From contig NZ_CP089520.1 of the NCBI RefSeq assembly GCF_021222645.1, positions 613,939 to 677,938 of the forward strand: a stretch of 64,000 bases of DNA, in the 5' to 3' direction. Each line of letters starts with the position of its first letter. Within the stretch, counting starts at the first letter, position 1. The stretch comes from Candidatus Nanosynbacter sp. HMT-352. GTDB lineage: Bacteria; Patescibacteriota; Saccharimonadia; Saccharimonadales; Saccharimonadaceae. Made by a program: the position numbers and the translations under genes. Below, in pieces: positions 35,814 to 44,945 of this stretch. A model generated the notes under the pieces. The model was not told where the DNA came from, made no database searches, and was given only the letters and a program-made list of their open reading frames with translations.

Positions 35814-35890
35814 TGGTACACCCGGCAAGATTCGAACTTACGACCTCTGGCTCCGCAAGCCAGCGCTCTATCCAGCTGAGCTACGGGTGC
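35814..35890 (-). tRNA. tRNA-Arg (GCG), CCA encoded
   Basis: Acceptor GCACCCG / CGGGTGT (one G-T pair), D arm GAGC-like (AGCTCAGCTGGATAGAGC), anticodon stem CTGGC/GCCAG with loop TTGCGGA (anticodon GCG), T arm GTAAG TTCGAAT CTTGC, discriminator A, encoded CCA. The usual bacterial CGN-box anticodon is ACG (inosine 34); here G34 would read CGC and CGU by wobble. Confidence 0.93.
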
Positions 35891-35998
35891 ATACAGCCTT
35901 TCGAAAATCGATTGGCCATAACATAAAATATAAGGTACCTTCATTGCTATAAAGCACTGAACTTTTGTATTCTACCACATAAAATATAGTCAATCAAG

Positions 35999-36517
35999 CT
36001 ATAGCTTTATCAGCCGAATAAACTTCTCTAAGGCGTCTGGCTTAATTTCTTGCATTGGTAGGCGTGCTCCGAGCATATCGACGATTCTCTCGCCCTCTGC
36101 TTCGGAAAAGTAAATAGTTAAACCTGGCGAAAATCGTTTTACTGGCAATAATAGAATCGAATGTTGGTTGTTCTCATGGATTAATCCAAATGCGCGAAAT
36201 TCGCTAAAATCGTGTAAAACATCGGCGATGTAAATGCCTTTGGGGCTAATCGCGTAGTTTATTACTTGTGGGGTTTTGTTTGATAACACAAACAAGGCTA
36301 CAGTCATAATTGGCAATAAAACTGCGAAAGTCCAGTTCTTAAATACTAAAATTGCCAAAGCCATTAATCCTATCAACACAATGACAAAAAACACATACCA
36401 CATTTTACCGCGCTTAACTTGCATACCTTCTGGTGCATTCCAAGCTATTGGCTCAGTCAAATCAATCCTGTCAGGTGATGGTACTTCAAAGTCTTGGTTT
36501 TCTGGACTATCATTCAT
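35999..36517 (-). CDS. Two-helix membrane protein with PH-like C-terminal domain
   Basis: 172 residues: an acidic N-terminus, two adjacent membrane helices (about 40-83), then about 85 residues of strand-rich sequence (VINYAISPKGIYIADVLHDF to IYFSEAEGERIVDMLG) that resembles bacterial PH-like domains. Function is unknown. A -10 box TATACT (36524-36529, minus strand) is 6 nt before the ATG, a probable leaderless start. Confidence 0.75.
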   Translation of the reverse strand: MNDSPENQDFEVPSPDRIDLTEPIAWNAPEGMQVKRGKMWYVFFVIVLIGLMALAILVFKNWTFAVLLPIMTVALFVLSNKTPQVINYAISPKGIYIADVLHDFSEFRAFGLIHENNQHSILLLPVKRFSPGLTIYFSEAEGERIVDMLGARLPMQEIKPDALEKFIRLIKL

Positions 36518-36552
36518 GACGCTAGTATATCACGATGAGAATCAGTGAACAA

Positions 36553-36960
36553 TTAAACGTTAGTGGTTGATCCGCCGCTCAAAGCTGCGCCAAGAATAAA
36601 GTTAATAATCGCGTAAGCAAAGACCGCGACTAATAGACCGATAATCGCGTATAAAATTGTATTTTTGGCATTTGTTACGGATTCTTTTTTACCGCCAGAG
36701 ATTACATAGCGGAAACCACCGAAGATTAGCATAACGACGCTTAAGACGCCGACGCCGAATAGCATAATATTGATGGCTCGTCTTACGATTGATGAATCAC
36801 CATTAACTAAGTTGGACGGTGTATTGTCACCACGTGCTGCGTTAATTCCGGCTGGCGCACCGCCTTCACCTAATGCGGAAACTGGAGCAGTCACCAAAGC
36901 TACGCCGAATCCGACTGTAAGTAGTCCTGTTATAATTTTAGAAATATATCCTTTTACCAT
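36553..36960 (-). CDS. VirB2/TrbC-like pilin paralogue 7
   Basis: 135 residues: signal peptide (ending APVSA), a Gly/Ala/Asn-rich mature N-terminus, and two helices around SGGKKESVTNAKNTILYAIIG. It is clearly paralogous to the array at 31499-33876 and closest by eye to paralogue 6, but stands alone 2.7 kb away on the other strand. A -10 box TATAAT (36967-36972, minus) is 6 nt before the ATG, so it is probably leaderless. Confidence 0.85.
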   Translation of the reverse strand: MVKGYISKIITGLLTVGFGVALVTAPVSALGEGGAPAGINAARGDNTPSNLVNGDSSIVRRAINIMLFGVGVLSVVMLIFGGFRYVISGGKKESVTNAKNTILYAIIGLLVAVFAYAIINFILGAALSGGSTTNV

Positions 36961-37032
36961 AATTCTATTATACCCTATTTGCGATAAAGCTATTAATAAT
37001 TACACTTCTATGGTACACTAAATAGTGAATTT

Positions 37033-37125
37033 GGAGGAGTACCCAAGTGGCTGAAGGGGACGGTTTGCTAAATCGTTAGTATGGAGAGATCTGTAGCGGG
37101 GGTTCGAATCCCCCCTCCTCCGCCA
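37033..37125 (+). tRNA. tRNA-Ser (GCT), CCA encoded
   Basis: Class II tRNA: acceptor GGAGGAG / CTCCTCC, anticodon loop TTGCTAA (anticodon GCT), long variable arm, T arm GGGGTTCGAATCCCC, discriminator G, encoded CCA at 37123-37125. Only 17 nt separate it from the next tRNA. Confidence 0.95.
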
Positions 37126-37142
37126 AGATTCAGAGATAGTAC

Positions 37143-37232
37143 GGAAGGGTGACCGAGTGGTTGAAGGTACCGGTCTTGAAAACCGGCGTGCGGTAAAACG
37201 TACCGAGGGTTCGAATCCCTCCCCTTCCGCCA
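37143..37232 (+). tRNA. tRNA-Ser (TGA), CCA encoded
   Basis: Class II tRNA: acceptor GGAAGGG / CCCTTCC, anticodon stem CCGGT/ACCGG with loop CTTGAAA (anticodon TGA), long variable arm, T arm GGGTTCGAATCCC, discriminator G, encoded CCA at 37230-37232. It is probably co-transcribed with the preceding tRNA-Ser (GCT). Confidence 0.95.
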
Positions 37233-37252
37233 AAATAGTGCTATTGAATTTG

Positions 37253-37287
37253 AAAAATAGGAGATTCGCGCGAATCTTCTATTTTTT
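37253..37287. terminator. Bidirectional terminator between tRNA-Ser pair and VanZ-RDD gene
   Basis: The 16-bp palindrome at 37262-37277 (AGATTCGC/GCGAATCT) is extended by further pairs and flanked by A5 on the left and T-rich sequence on the right. It ends the tRNA operon and overlaps the stop of the leftward VanZ-RDD gene. Confidence 0.8.
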
Positions 37288-38389
37288 ATTTCTCTTGACT
37301 GAATTGAATTGTACTTTTGTAACTTGTGTCAGACAGACGATCAAATATAAAACGTCGGTTAAATAACGCTACGACAATTGTAAATAATATGAACAATATA
37401 AATATTAAGAATGTAATTGCGAATAAACAAAGAAACAGCAGAGAGTCTGCTTCTTTATTAAATTCATTTGCAAAGTAAAGTAAGCCTGCGGGAATGATGC
37501 AAAAATATATCGTGAGTAAAATTCCTCTGAAAATTGTGTGAATCCATTTTCTATTTTCAAATATTAGTCCAAACTTTAATAATGCGCTACCAAAAGTTTT
37601 ACCATTCAGTAGAGGAATTAGGCTGAAATAGAGGGCTAAAAATAGCGAAAACGGGAGTTGGGTTTTTGATAATGTGTAGGGAATATAGACAATAACAGTG
37701 TCTATTATTAGAGATAAACTAACGCGGATTGCAGAAACTCGCGAACCCGCCTCAAGGGATTTTTTATCTATTTCTTCCCTGGACGGAAGTAGCCACGTCG
37801 CAAACCAGCCCAGAAAGTAACCGACGCATCCGCCTATCGTATTCTGGATGATATCGTCGACGTCGGCTAATCGATAGGGTCTTGAATAGATGAAATAAAG
37901 TCCAGATAATTGAGTTAGCTCAAAGAATAAACTTAAAGTAGCCGTCAATAATAACGTCTTTTTAAGGCTACATTTGAAATAATAGCGCAGGTAAATTCCG
38001 AACGGAATAAGCATTAAAATATTGAAAGCCGGAACGTAGAAAGTGGAATGTTTCATCGCCGTAATCCAAGTTGAACTATCTGTTAATACAAGTGGATTGT
38101 TCTTTATAAAATCTGTGACGAATGAAAACGGAATTAAATTCAGATTTTCTGCGTAAGTTATGTGAACGGATTCTGGATTTGGTAACGGTAGAATAACTAA
38201 GAAATATACGGTTAATAAATACAGAATAAAGGAATAGAAAATCAAAGTCCGCAGCTTATTGACAGAGCCGTATTTTCGATAGTTCGCAATCATATACGGC
38301 AACGTGATAAGAAAAGCCAAAATTGGGAAAAGGATTAGTGCGACCTTAATAGAAATTAGATATCCCATAAACTCCATTATACTAAACAT
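37286..38389 (-). CDS. VanZ-like plus RDD domain membrane protein
   Basis: 367 residues from the ATG at 38389; the frame is open to a TTG at 38443 but neither start has a clear ribosome site. Residues about 30-190 resemble VanZ: several helices with LPLPNPESVHITYAENLNLIPF and STFYVPAFNILMLIPFGIYL. The last about 130 residues resemble an RDD domain (GSRVSAIRVSLSLIIDTVIVY, with helices after). VanZ-like proteins affect teicoplanin resistance in enterococci; the role here is unknown. Confidence 0.8.
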   Translation of the reverse strand: MFSIMEFMGYLISIKVALILFPILAFLITLPYMIANYRKYGSVNKLRTLIFYSFILYLLTVYFLVILPLPNPESVHITYAENLNLIPFSFVTDFIKNNPLVLTDSSTWITAMKHSTFYVPAFNILMLIPFGIYLRYYFKCSLKKTLLLTATLSLFFELTQLSGLYFIYSRPYRLADVDDIIQNTIGGCVGYFLGWFATWLLPSREEIDKKSLEAGSRVSAIRVSLSLIIDTVIVYIPYTLSKTQLPFSLFLALYFSLIPLLNGKTFGSALLKFGLIFENRKWIHTIFRGILLTIYFCIIPAGLLYFANEFNKEADSLLFLCLFAITFLIFILFILFTIVVALFNRRFIFDRLSDTSYKSTIQFSQEK

Positions 38390-38510
38390 TTTCTCTGTAA
38401 AATTCAGGATGACTGTTTCTATGCTGGGAAATATACTTGACAAAAAACAAATCTTATGCTAACATTGTAATCAGTATTCTAAAAATAGATACAAAAAAGA
38501 AAGAATAAAA

Positions 38511-38852
38511 ATGAATTTAGTACAACAGTTTTTTACCGCTACAACTATGTTTGTCAGTTTGAATATAGCGTTTGGTGTGCTGCTGCACGATACCAATATG
38601 GATAAGGCGTTTTTATCGTCCTGGAAAATACAGAACGTTCATGGAAATTCCGAAAGCGAAACTAAAATGCCAGAGACAAAGCCCCATACTCATCCAGAAC
38701 ATGCCCAATTGTCTAATGTGTTGAAAGAGGGTTCAGCACGACCGCGAACTACGCCTCGTAATAACGATAAGAAGCGATTGCGTCAAAAATACGCGGCTCG
38801 TGGTCAACATGTTTTTGATGGATATCATCTTGATCTTGAGGGTATAAGTTAG
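38511..38852 (+). CDS. Small single-helix membrane protein, unknown
   Basis: 113 residues: an N-terminal membrane helix (about 7-25), then a polar, His/Pro-rich segment and a strongly basic stretch (RPRTTPRNNDKKRLRQKYA). No family is recognised. There is only a weak ribosome site (AAGAAAG), and it is convergent with valS at a 1-nt gap. Coding is supported by frame length and composition only. Confidence 0.55.
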   Translation: MNLVQQFFTATTMFVSLNIAFGVLLHDTNMDKAFLSSWKIQNVHGNSESETKMPETKPHTHPEHAQLSNVLKEGSARPRTTPRNNDKKRLRQKYAARGQHVFDGYHLDLEGIS

Positions 38853-38853
38853 G

Positions 38854-41409
38854 CTATTTTAAGCTAATCACTTCCAGTTCTGAAACAAGCCGAGTAATGA
38901 TTTTTTCTTGCTCGGCTAATTGCTCACGAGTTTCCTCAACAAGGTGAGCTGGCGCCTTCTCAATGTAAGTCGGATTTTCCAGGCGCTTCTTTAATCCCGC
39001 CAATTTCTGACGTGCTTCGGCTAGGCGCATTTCCAGATTTTCCTGATGTTGGTATAGAGTTTCACTATCAATATCTAGCCACGCTTCCCTGTTCGCTGCT
39101 GCCAATCTCAGTCCATGCGGCTGATCTGTGTACTCAATTGCCTTAAGCCGCATAAGATGCTTAATTGTGTCCTGATTGTCTGCAATAAGGCTGTCGTTGC
39201 CGTATAACAATCGATATTTCTTATTCCCTGGCAGTTCAGCAATCACCCAGCGACCTTCGGCAACCAAGAGTTTAAGTTGCTCGAATTGTTCGGCAGCAAT
39301 CGGATCGAATTTTTCTGGAGTTGGCCAAGCTTCACGCATCAAAATGCCGTCGGTGTAATTGAGTGTTTGCCAAATCGTTTCCGTAACGAACGGCGCAAAT
39401 GGATGAGCGATTTTCAGAGAAGTTGCCAAAACCCAAGATAGCAATGGACGATTGATCGCGGTTTTAGACGATTCAATGTACCAGTCAGCTACGTCGTCCC
39501 AGATGGTGTGATAAACAGTTTCTGATGCCTCTGAGAAGCGATATTGCTCTAATCGAACAGCGATGTTGTTGGCGGCGTCATTCAATTGGCGAATAATCCA
39601 GTGATCGGCCGGAGTTTGCGGCTCTAAGTCGACAATTTGGTGATTATCGCCAATTTGCGCTTCAACAAACCTGGCAATATTCCATAGCTTATTGCAGAAG
39701 TTGCGAGCAGCGATAACAGAGCCGCGGTTAAAGGCCTGACTTTGAGCCGGCGCCCGTCCAGCGATAATTCCCATGCGTGTGGCGTCAGATCCAAATTCTG
39801 CAACCAATTCCATTGGATTAATGACGTTACCCTTAGACTTAGACATTTTTTGATTATGTTCGTCATTAACCATTCCGTGCAGATAAACTTCTTTGAACGG
39901 CAATTTACCCGTTCGGTACAGACTGAGCATAATCATTCGTGAAACCCATGCGCGCATAATATCCATACCAGTTTCCATCATATCGGTTGGGAAATAATTG
40001 GCTAAATCGCCATCGGTCAGATAATCCGTTACGATATATGGCCATTGACCGGATGAGAACCAGGTATCAAAGGTATCTTCTTCCCTAATATATGTTGTGC
40101 CATTTACAACAATACTTTGCTCGTTAGTACGAGTGTCGAATATCCAATCCTTAGGGTCGTTCTCATTTACAAATGCAGGAATCGGTATTCCCCATGGAAT
40201 CTGTCGTGAAATATTCCAGTCTTTCAATTGCTCAAGATATGCGATGAGTTCTTTGCGCTTGGATGCTGGATAAAAAGTGATTTCTTCTTTTTTGAGTGCA
40301 TCAATTGCTGGTTGTGCGAGTGATTGTGTCTTAATAAACCACTGCTCTTTAATCATTGGCTCAATTACGCTGCCACACTTATAACAATGTCCAACGGCGT
40401 GTTCAATTTCAGTCTCACCGCGGCGTAGCTCTAATGCCTCCAGTGCTTCCAAAACTCGAGCGCGAGCTTCTACAGGAGTTAATCCCAAGAACTGCGCTGG
40501 CACGTTTATCATCTTCCCTTCTGGGCTGATAATTGACTCTAGAGGTAAATCATGACGTTTTGCAATTTCAAAGTCGTTCGGGTCGTGCGCCGGCGTAATC
40601 TTAACCGCACCGGTACCATAACTCATGTCGACATATTCGTCCGCGATGATAGGAATTTCCTTATTGACAATCGGCAGTAAAATGCGAGTTCCAATCAATT
40701 TTTTATATCGCTCATCGTCTGGATGAACCGCAACAGCAACGTCGCCGAGCATAGTTTCTGGGCGCGTAGTAGCAATGATAATTTCGCCAATTTTATCTAA
40801 TGTCGGGTAAGCTATTTTCCACAACTTCCCTTTCTCATTCTTATGTTCTACCTCGATGTCAGCAAAGCTGGTTTGGTGTTTGGTGCAATAATTAACAATC
40901 CTCTCACCCCTGTAAATCAAGTCATCATCCCACATTTTCTTGAATGTGTCATATACAGTGTTGATAACTTTATCGTCCAGAGTGAATGTCAGATGCTTCC
41001 ATGATGCACTAACACCTAATGCGCGCAATTGCAGCTCCATATTGCCGCGTTTTTCTTGTACAAAATTCCAAACTTGACTATACAATTGGTCACGTGAAAA
41101 ATCGAAGCGACTCTTCCCTTGTTTCGTCAATTCTCTTTCATACACAACCCAAGTTTCAAACCCAGCATGGTCGGCCCCTGGAATAAATACGGCATCATCA
41201 CCCTTCATTCGGTGATAGCGAATCAAAATATCCTTCAGATTCATATCAAGAGCATGTCCAATATGTAAATTGCCGTTAGCGTTAGGTGGTGGCATAATGA
41301 TTGAATATGGCTTACCTACCCCTGTTGGCTTTAATGCGCCACTGGTTTCCCATAGGGCATAAATATTCGGTTCGTAATCGTTTGGTATGTATTGTTTAGC
41401 TAGCTGCAT
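38854..41409 (-). CDS. valS: Valine-tRNA ligase
   Basis: 851 residues of a class I synthetase: HIGH box NLHIGHALDM near residue 45, editing domain with ATTRPETMLGDVAVAVHPDD, KMSKS box QKMSKSKGNVINP near residue 523, and a C-terminal coiled coil (EARQKLAGLKKRLENP). It charges tRNA-Val and edits threonine. The 162-nt stretch upstream (41410-41571) has no gene; no T-box core was found there. Confidence 0.97.
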   Translation of the reverse strand: MQLAKQYIPNDYEPNIYALWETSGALKPTGVGKPYSIIMPPPNANGNLHIGHALDMNLKDILIRYHRMKGDDAVFIPGADHAGFETWVVYERELTKQGKSRFDFSRDQLYSQVWNFVQEKRGNMELQLRALGVSASWKHLTFTLDDKVINTVYDTFKKMWDDDLIYRGERIVNYCTKHQTSFADIEVEHKNEKGKLWKIAYPTLDKIGEIIIATTRPETMLGDVAVAVHPDDERYKKLIGTRILLPIVNKEIPIIADEYVDMSYGTGAVKITPAHDPNDFEIAKRHDLPLESIISPEGKMINVPAQFLGLTPVEARARVLEALEALELRRGETEIEHAVGHCYKCGSVIEPMIKEQWFIKTQSLAQPAIDALKKEEITFYPASKRKELIAYLEQLKDWNISRQIPWGIPIPAFVNENDPKDWIFDTRTNEQSIVVNGTTYIREEDTFDTWFSSGQWPYIVTDYLTDGDLANYFPTDMMETGMDIMRAWVSRMIMLSLYRTGKLPFKEVYLHGMVNDEHNQKMSKSKGNVINPMELVAEFGSDATRMGIIAGRAPAQSQAFNRGSVIAARNFCNKLWNIARFVEAQIGDNHQIVDLEPQTPADHWIIRQLNDAANNIAVRLEQYRFSEASETVYHTIWDDVADWYIESSKTAINRPLLSWVLATSLKIAHPFAPFVTETIWQTLNYTDGILMREAWPTPEKFDPIAAEQFEQLKLLVAEGRWVIAELPGNKKYRLLYGNDSLIADNQDTIKHLMRLKAIEYTDQPHGLRLAAANREAWLDIDSETLYQHQENLEMRLAEARQKLAGLKKRLENPTYIEKAPAHLVEETREQLAEQEKIITRLVSELEVISLK

Positions 41410-41571
41410 AAGTTATTCCATGGTTTTTTCATGTGAAAAAAGACAAAAGAAAACAAAGTAGCTTTTCACGTGCAAAAGCCCTTAAATATGTAATCCTCTA
41501 ATTTCTCCACATGTTTATATTACATCTTAATTATACCACAAATTTATGCGGCGGGATGGGTGAAATTAAGG
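41410..41571 (-). other. Gene-free leader upstream of valS
   Basis: 162 nt without a gene. On the minus strand there is a 6-bp hairpin (GCTTTT/AAAAGC around a 7-nt loop) and, nearer valS, an A/T hairpin (TTTTTTC/GAAAAAA). These could be an attenuator, but neither shows a T-box or known riboswitch core. Confidence 0.3.
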
Positions 41572-42498
41572 TTATTTTCTGATCGTCTGATACGCTCGAT
41601 ATAACCAATATTGAAGTGGCTTTAAGGGAAGCTCCCAGGTTAACCCAGAGTAGACATCTTCGCCGCCGAATGATCGCTTAAACTTCGTAAAGCCAGCCCA
41701 TGGGTGATTTTTTGGTGCGTTTTCAGGCGCAATTCCGTATAAATCGACTTTCTCCATTTGACGATGTTTTGCATCGATTATTGCTTCGGTGAGCAGGGCA
41801 GTTCCAGCGTTAAGCTTACGATATTCTGGTGTAGAATTTGCTGCTGCATGCGCGTAAATTCGAGTTGTTTTTGAGTCGAAAAATAGGGCAGTAGCAATTA
41901 CTTTATTGTCGTATGTTGCGTACCAAAAAGAAGCATCTTTGGATGGAAGTAGGGAACCAGCTTGCTTATGAAAATATGAATCTGGGTGCGGCGACATGCC
42001 GGTTCTTTTGGCAACTTCATGGATTAGTTCAAGAAAATACTTGATATCTTCTGGGTTTTGAGATTGATGAATAGTTACGCCTTTTTTGTGATAATTCCTA
42101 TAACAATTCCTTACAGGTTGCGCCATGCTTGCTACAATTTCTTCCTCTGGTTGCTGGAGATTGATAATGTGCGTATGTTCTGGCTGTAAATGAACGTAAG
42201 TGGCTTTCTTCCAATGCTCATCAGATAATACCTTAGAAAAGGTGGGTTTAATTGGTCCGACTCTAAGGAAAGTAACACCAAGTTTTCTACCCAGATCAGT
42301 AAGATCTTTTAATGCCAACTGCAAATTTTTCTCATTAGTGGCGGTTGGTCCAAAAGGGCAATATAAGCGAGAATTGCCCGTGCCGTGCTCTAATATTGCG
42401 AAATATTCCCATCCTTCACCTCTGTTGTGAAAGACTTTTCGACCGAGCGATTGTTGGAATTTTTCCCAGGCTGATGATTGTAGAAAATGTTGATTCAT
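41572..42498 (-). CDS. FemAB family peptidyltransferase
   Basis: 308 residues with FemX/FemAB features: start FLQSSAWEKFQQSLG, the two GNAT-like halves, ASFWYATYDNKVIATALFF, and a C-terminal LYGIAPENAPKNHPWAGFTKFKRSFGG region (positions about 258-285). Fem proteins add amino acids from aminoacyl-tRNA to the lipid II side chain to build interpeptide bridges. A short GAGGATT ribosome site precedes it. It follows tsaD at an 18-nt gap. Confidence 0.92.
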   Translation of the reverse strand: MNQHFLQSSAWEKFQQSLGRKVFHNRGEGWEYFAILEHGTGNSRLYCPFGPTATNEKNLQLALKDLTDLGRKLGVTFLRVGPIKPTFSKVLSDEHWKKATYVHLQPEHTHIINLQQPEEEIVASMAQPVRNCYRNYHKKGVTIHQSQNPEDIKYFLELIHEVAKRTGMSPHPDSYFHKQAGSLLPSKDASFWYATYDNKVIATALFFDSKTTRIYAHAAANSTPEYRKLNAGTALLTEAIIDAKHRQMEKVDLYGIAPENAPKNHPWAGFTKFKRSFGGEDVYSGLTWELPLKPLQYWLYRAYQTIRK

Positions 42499-42516
42499 GT
42501 TGTAATCCTCACAACG

Positions 42517-43587
42517 TTATATTGCTGTCATTGATAAACTTGGCTGAACTTCTAAATCGTATGGATCTGTCGGTTCGTCAATTTGAGATCTAAAATAACC
42601 GAGAGTAGCGATCATCGCGGCGTTATCTGTACAGAGTTGAATAGGGGTGTATTCGATGTCAATTGGCAAAGCTTCGCGTAATTGACGGCGCAATTCTTGA
42701 TTGGCTGCGACTCCGCCAGCGATTACAACGGAGGCTGGCTGGAAATTGTCAAACGCCTTCTTGGTCTTATTTACGAGAGTTTTTATAGCTGTATACTGGA
42801 AACTCGCTGCCATATTACGTCGTAATTCGTCATCTACGAGCGCTGGAAGCTCATGAGAGGGAAAAGTGAAGTCTTTACCGACTTCGTGCTGAACGGCTCT
42901 CAAAACGGCTGTCTTAAGCCCAGAGAAGGAAAAATCGTATTCGCCGGATAGTTTGGCGATAGGTAAGTGAAACGCGTGTGGATCACCAAGCTCAGCAGCT
43001 TTAGCAATGGCTGGGCCGCCAGGATAAGGTAAGCCGATGATTTTAGCAACTTTATCAAACGCTTCGCCAACCGCGTCGTCTTGAGTTTGTCCGATAAGTT
43101 GATAATTGCCGTGATTTTTAAACAGAACAAGTTGCGAGTGTCCACCAGAGACAATCAATGAGAGCATAGGGAATGACGGCTGTTGTTTCGGCAATGTTAG
43201 AGATAAATTGTCGGATTGCTTATTGATAAAATTGGCGTACACGTGAGCTTCTACGTGATGAATCTTAAAGAGCGGTTTATTGTGAATAATAGCGAGAGTT
43301 CTAGCGGCGAGAGTGCCGATTAATAGCGAGCCAATAAGCCCTGGCGCGTAAGTAACGGCGATGGCGTCGATATCATCCCAGGTGCAATTTGCGTCAGACA
43401 ATGCTTTTTTAATGACGGGATTTACAACTTCCAAGTGGCTGCGAGCGGCAATTTCTGGAATAACTCCGCCGTATTCTGCGTGAATATCGATTTGTGAATT
43501 GACGACATTTGAAAGCAAGCGTTCGCCATCTTCAACTATTGACGCCGCTGTTTCGTCGCAACTGGATTCGATTCCCAAAATCCTCAT
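42517..43587 (-). CDS. tsaD: tRNA N6-threonylcarbamoyladenosine transferase TsaD
   Basis: 356 residues of the ASKHA fold: MRILGIESSCDETAAS, the metal-binding HHVEAHVYANF, IVSGGHSQLVLF, and the C-terminal VVIAGGVAANQELRRQL and CTDNAAMIA. It carries out the final step of t6A37 synthesis. A -10 box TATAAT (43596-43601, minus strand) is 8 nt before the ATG, so it is probably leaderless, and it shares a 41-bp intergenic with divergent murE. Confidence 0.96.
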   Translation of the reverse strand: MRILGIESSCDETAASIVEDGERLLSNVVNSQIDIHAEYGGVIPEIAARSHLEVVNPVIKKALSDANCTWDDIDAIAVTYAPGLIGSLLIGTLAARTLAIIHNKPLFKIHHVEAHVYANFINKQSDNLSLTLPKQQPSFPMLSLIVSGGHSQLVLFKNHGNYQLIGQTQDDAVGEAFDKVAKIIGLPYPGGPAIAKAAELGDPHAFHLPIAKLSGEYDFSFSGLKTAVLRAVQHEVGKDFTFPSHELPALVDDELRRNMAASFQYTAIKTLVNKTKKAFDNFQPASVVIAGGVAANQELRRQLREALPIDIEYTPIQLCTDNAAMIATLGYFRSQIDEPTDPYDLEVQPSLSMTAI

Positions 43588-43628
43588 TTGTTTTTATTAT
43601 AGCAAATATAAGTGGTAAAATGGGTATT

Positions 43629-44945
43629 ATGAAAAACGAGTTGGTAAAAATTGCTAGAAAAACGCTACCTCAAGGAGCTTTGGAAAAAACCGAAAACGCC
43701 TATAGAGTTGCGCGCACGAAGATGATTAGCCTAAGATATGGCAATCCAGCTCGTGGCTTGAGAATTATTGCGGTAACAGGGACAAATGGTAAAACTACGA
43801 CTGCGTGTTATATCAATGAGATCTTGAAAGAGGCTGGCTTTAAGACTGCATTATTTACGACGGCGGTGATTGAAATTGCTGGCGAGGAAAAGATAAATGA
43901 TTTGAATGCGACAGTTCCGACTGTAGCAAGGCTGTTTAGTTTTTTCCAGACGGCTCAGCGTGAAGGCGTGGAATATGTGATTTTAGAGGCGACAAGTCAC
44001 GCTCTGTCGCAGCATAAATTTGACGGCGTACCAATTGAGGCGGCGGTGATGACTAATTTGACTCAAGACCATTTGGATTATCACAAAACAATGGAAGCTT
44101 ACGCGGCAGCTAAGGCTAAATTGTTTGAGAAAAAGCCGAAATATATCGTGCTGAATCGTGATGATGAATGGTTTGAATACTTTGATAAGTTTACAGCTTC
44201 TGGCGAGAAAATGACTTACGGGACGAATCCTGATGCTGAAGCTCACTTAACGCACGTTAAGTTGTATAAAAAGGGAACAGAGGCAAGTTTGCTGATTGAT
44301 CATCAAACTCATTTGGAGTTGGCGACTAATTTGCCTGGCGAATTTAACGTGATGAATATGTCGGCTGCGGTGTCGTTGGCATATTTGTTGGGTATAAAGT
44401 TGGAAGATATCCAAGAAGGTGTGGCGAATTTGGAAGCGATTCCTGGAAGATTCGAGCGAGTAGAAAATAAGCTTGGAATTGATATTATTGTGGATTATGC
44501 CCACACGCCAGACGCGTTGGAAAAATTGCTAAAAACCACTCATAAAATTACCAAGGGGCGATTAACTTTGGTGTTTGGTGCGTGCGGCGATAGAGATAAG
44601 ACAAAGCGACCGATTATGGGCGAGCTGGCGGCTAATTTGGCAGATAGGATTTTCCTAACTGACGAGGAGAGCTATAACGAAAATCCAGATAAAATTCGGG
44701 CAATGATTCGTCAGGGAATTGAGCAAACGAAAAAGGCTCATAAAATGACGGAAATTGCTGATCGAAAACAGGCGATTTACCAGGCTCTGAGGTCGGCTGT
44801 TCGTGGCGATACGGTTCTGATTACGGGTATGGGTCATGAACAGTACCGAATTGTGAATGGCAAGCGAATTCCGTGGAACGACAAGAAGGTCGTTCAGGAA
44901 ATTATTTCTGAGATTGAGAAAAAGAGTCGTAAAATTTCGCTTTAA
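43629..44945 (+). CDS. murE: MurE-like Mur ligase, short N-terminal domain
   Basis: 438 residues from the ATG at 43629; TAAAAT (43616-43621) with an upstream TGG lies 7 nt before it, the same arrangement as at orn. Mur ligase motifs: VTGTNGKTTT, EATSHALSQHKF, MTNLTQDHLDYH, GRFERVENKLGIDIIVDYAHTPDAL (positions about 272-297), GACGDRDKTKRP and GMGHEQYRI. At the amino-acid specificity position, DNPR of DAP-type MurE is replaced by EESY, so the added amino acid cannot be inferred. The usual N-terminal UDP-MurNAc-binding domain is reduced to about 40 residues. Confidence 0.85.
   Translation: MKNELVKIARKTLPQGALEKTENAYRVARTKMISLRYGNPARGLRIIAVTGTNGKTTTACYINEILKEAGFKTALFTTAVIEIAGEEKINDLNATVPTVARLFSFFQTAQREGVEYVILEATSHALSQHKFDGVPIEAAVMTNLTQDHLDYHKTMEAYAAAKAKLFEKKPKYIVLNRDDEWFEYFDKFTASGEKMTYGTNPDAEAHLTHVKLYKKGTEASLLIDHQTHLELATNLPGEFNVMNMSAAVSLAYLLGIKLEDIQEGVANLEAIPGRFERVENKLGIDIIVDYAHTPDALEKLLKTTHKITKGRLTLVFGACGDRDKTKRPIMGELAANLADRIFLTDEESYNENPDKIRAMIRQGIEQTKKAHKMTEIADRKQAIYQALRSAVRGDTVLITGMGHEQYRIVNGKRIPWNDKKVVQEIISEIEKKSRKISL

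Noticed and set aside
35655-35879. Rightward open frame of 74 codons containing a GGERGIRTLD-like string
   Set aside because: It is translated through the tRNA-Ser and tRNA-Arg genes on the other strand, a well-known annotation artefact.
15823-37232. Integrated conjugative element bounded by tRNA genes
   Set aside because: tRNA genes flank parts of the region, but there is no integrase, no duplicated tRNA 3' end, no relaxase and no obvious composition shift.
41410-41571. T-box riboswitch upstream of valS
   Set aside because: No T-box core (TGGNACCGCG-like) or specifier loop could be found; only weak A/T hairpins are present.
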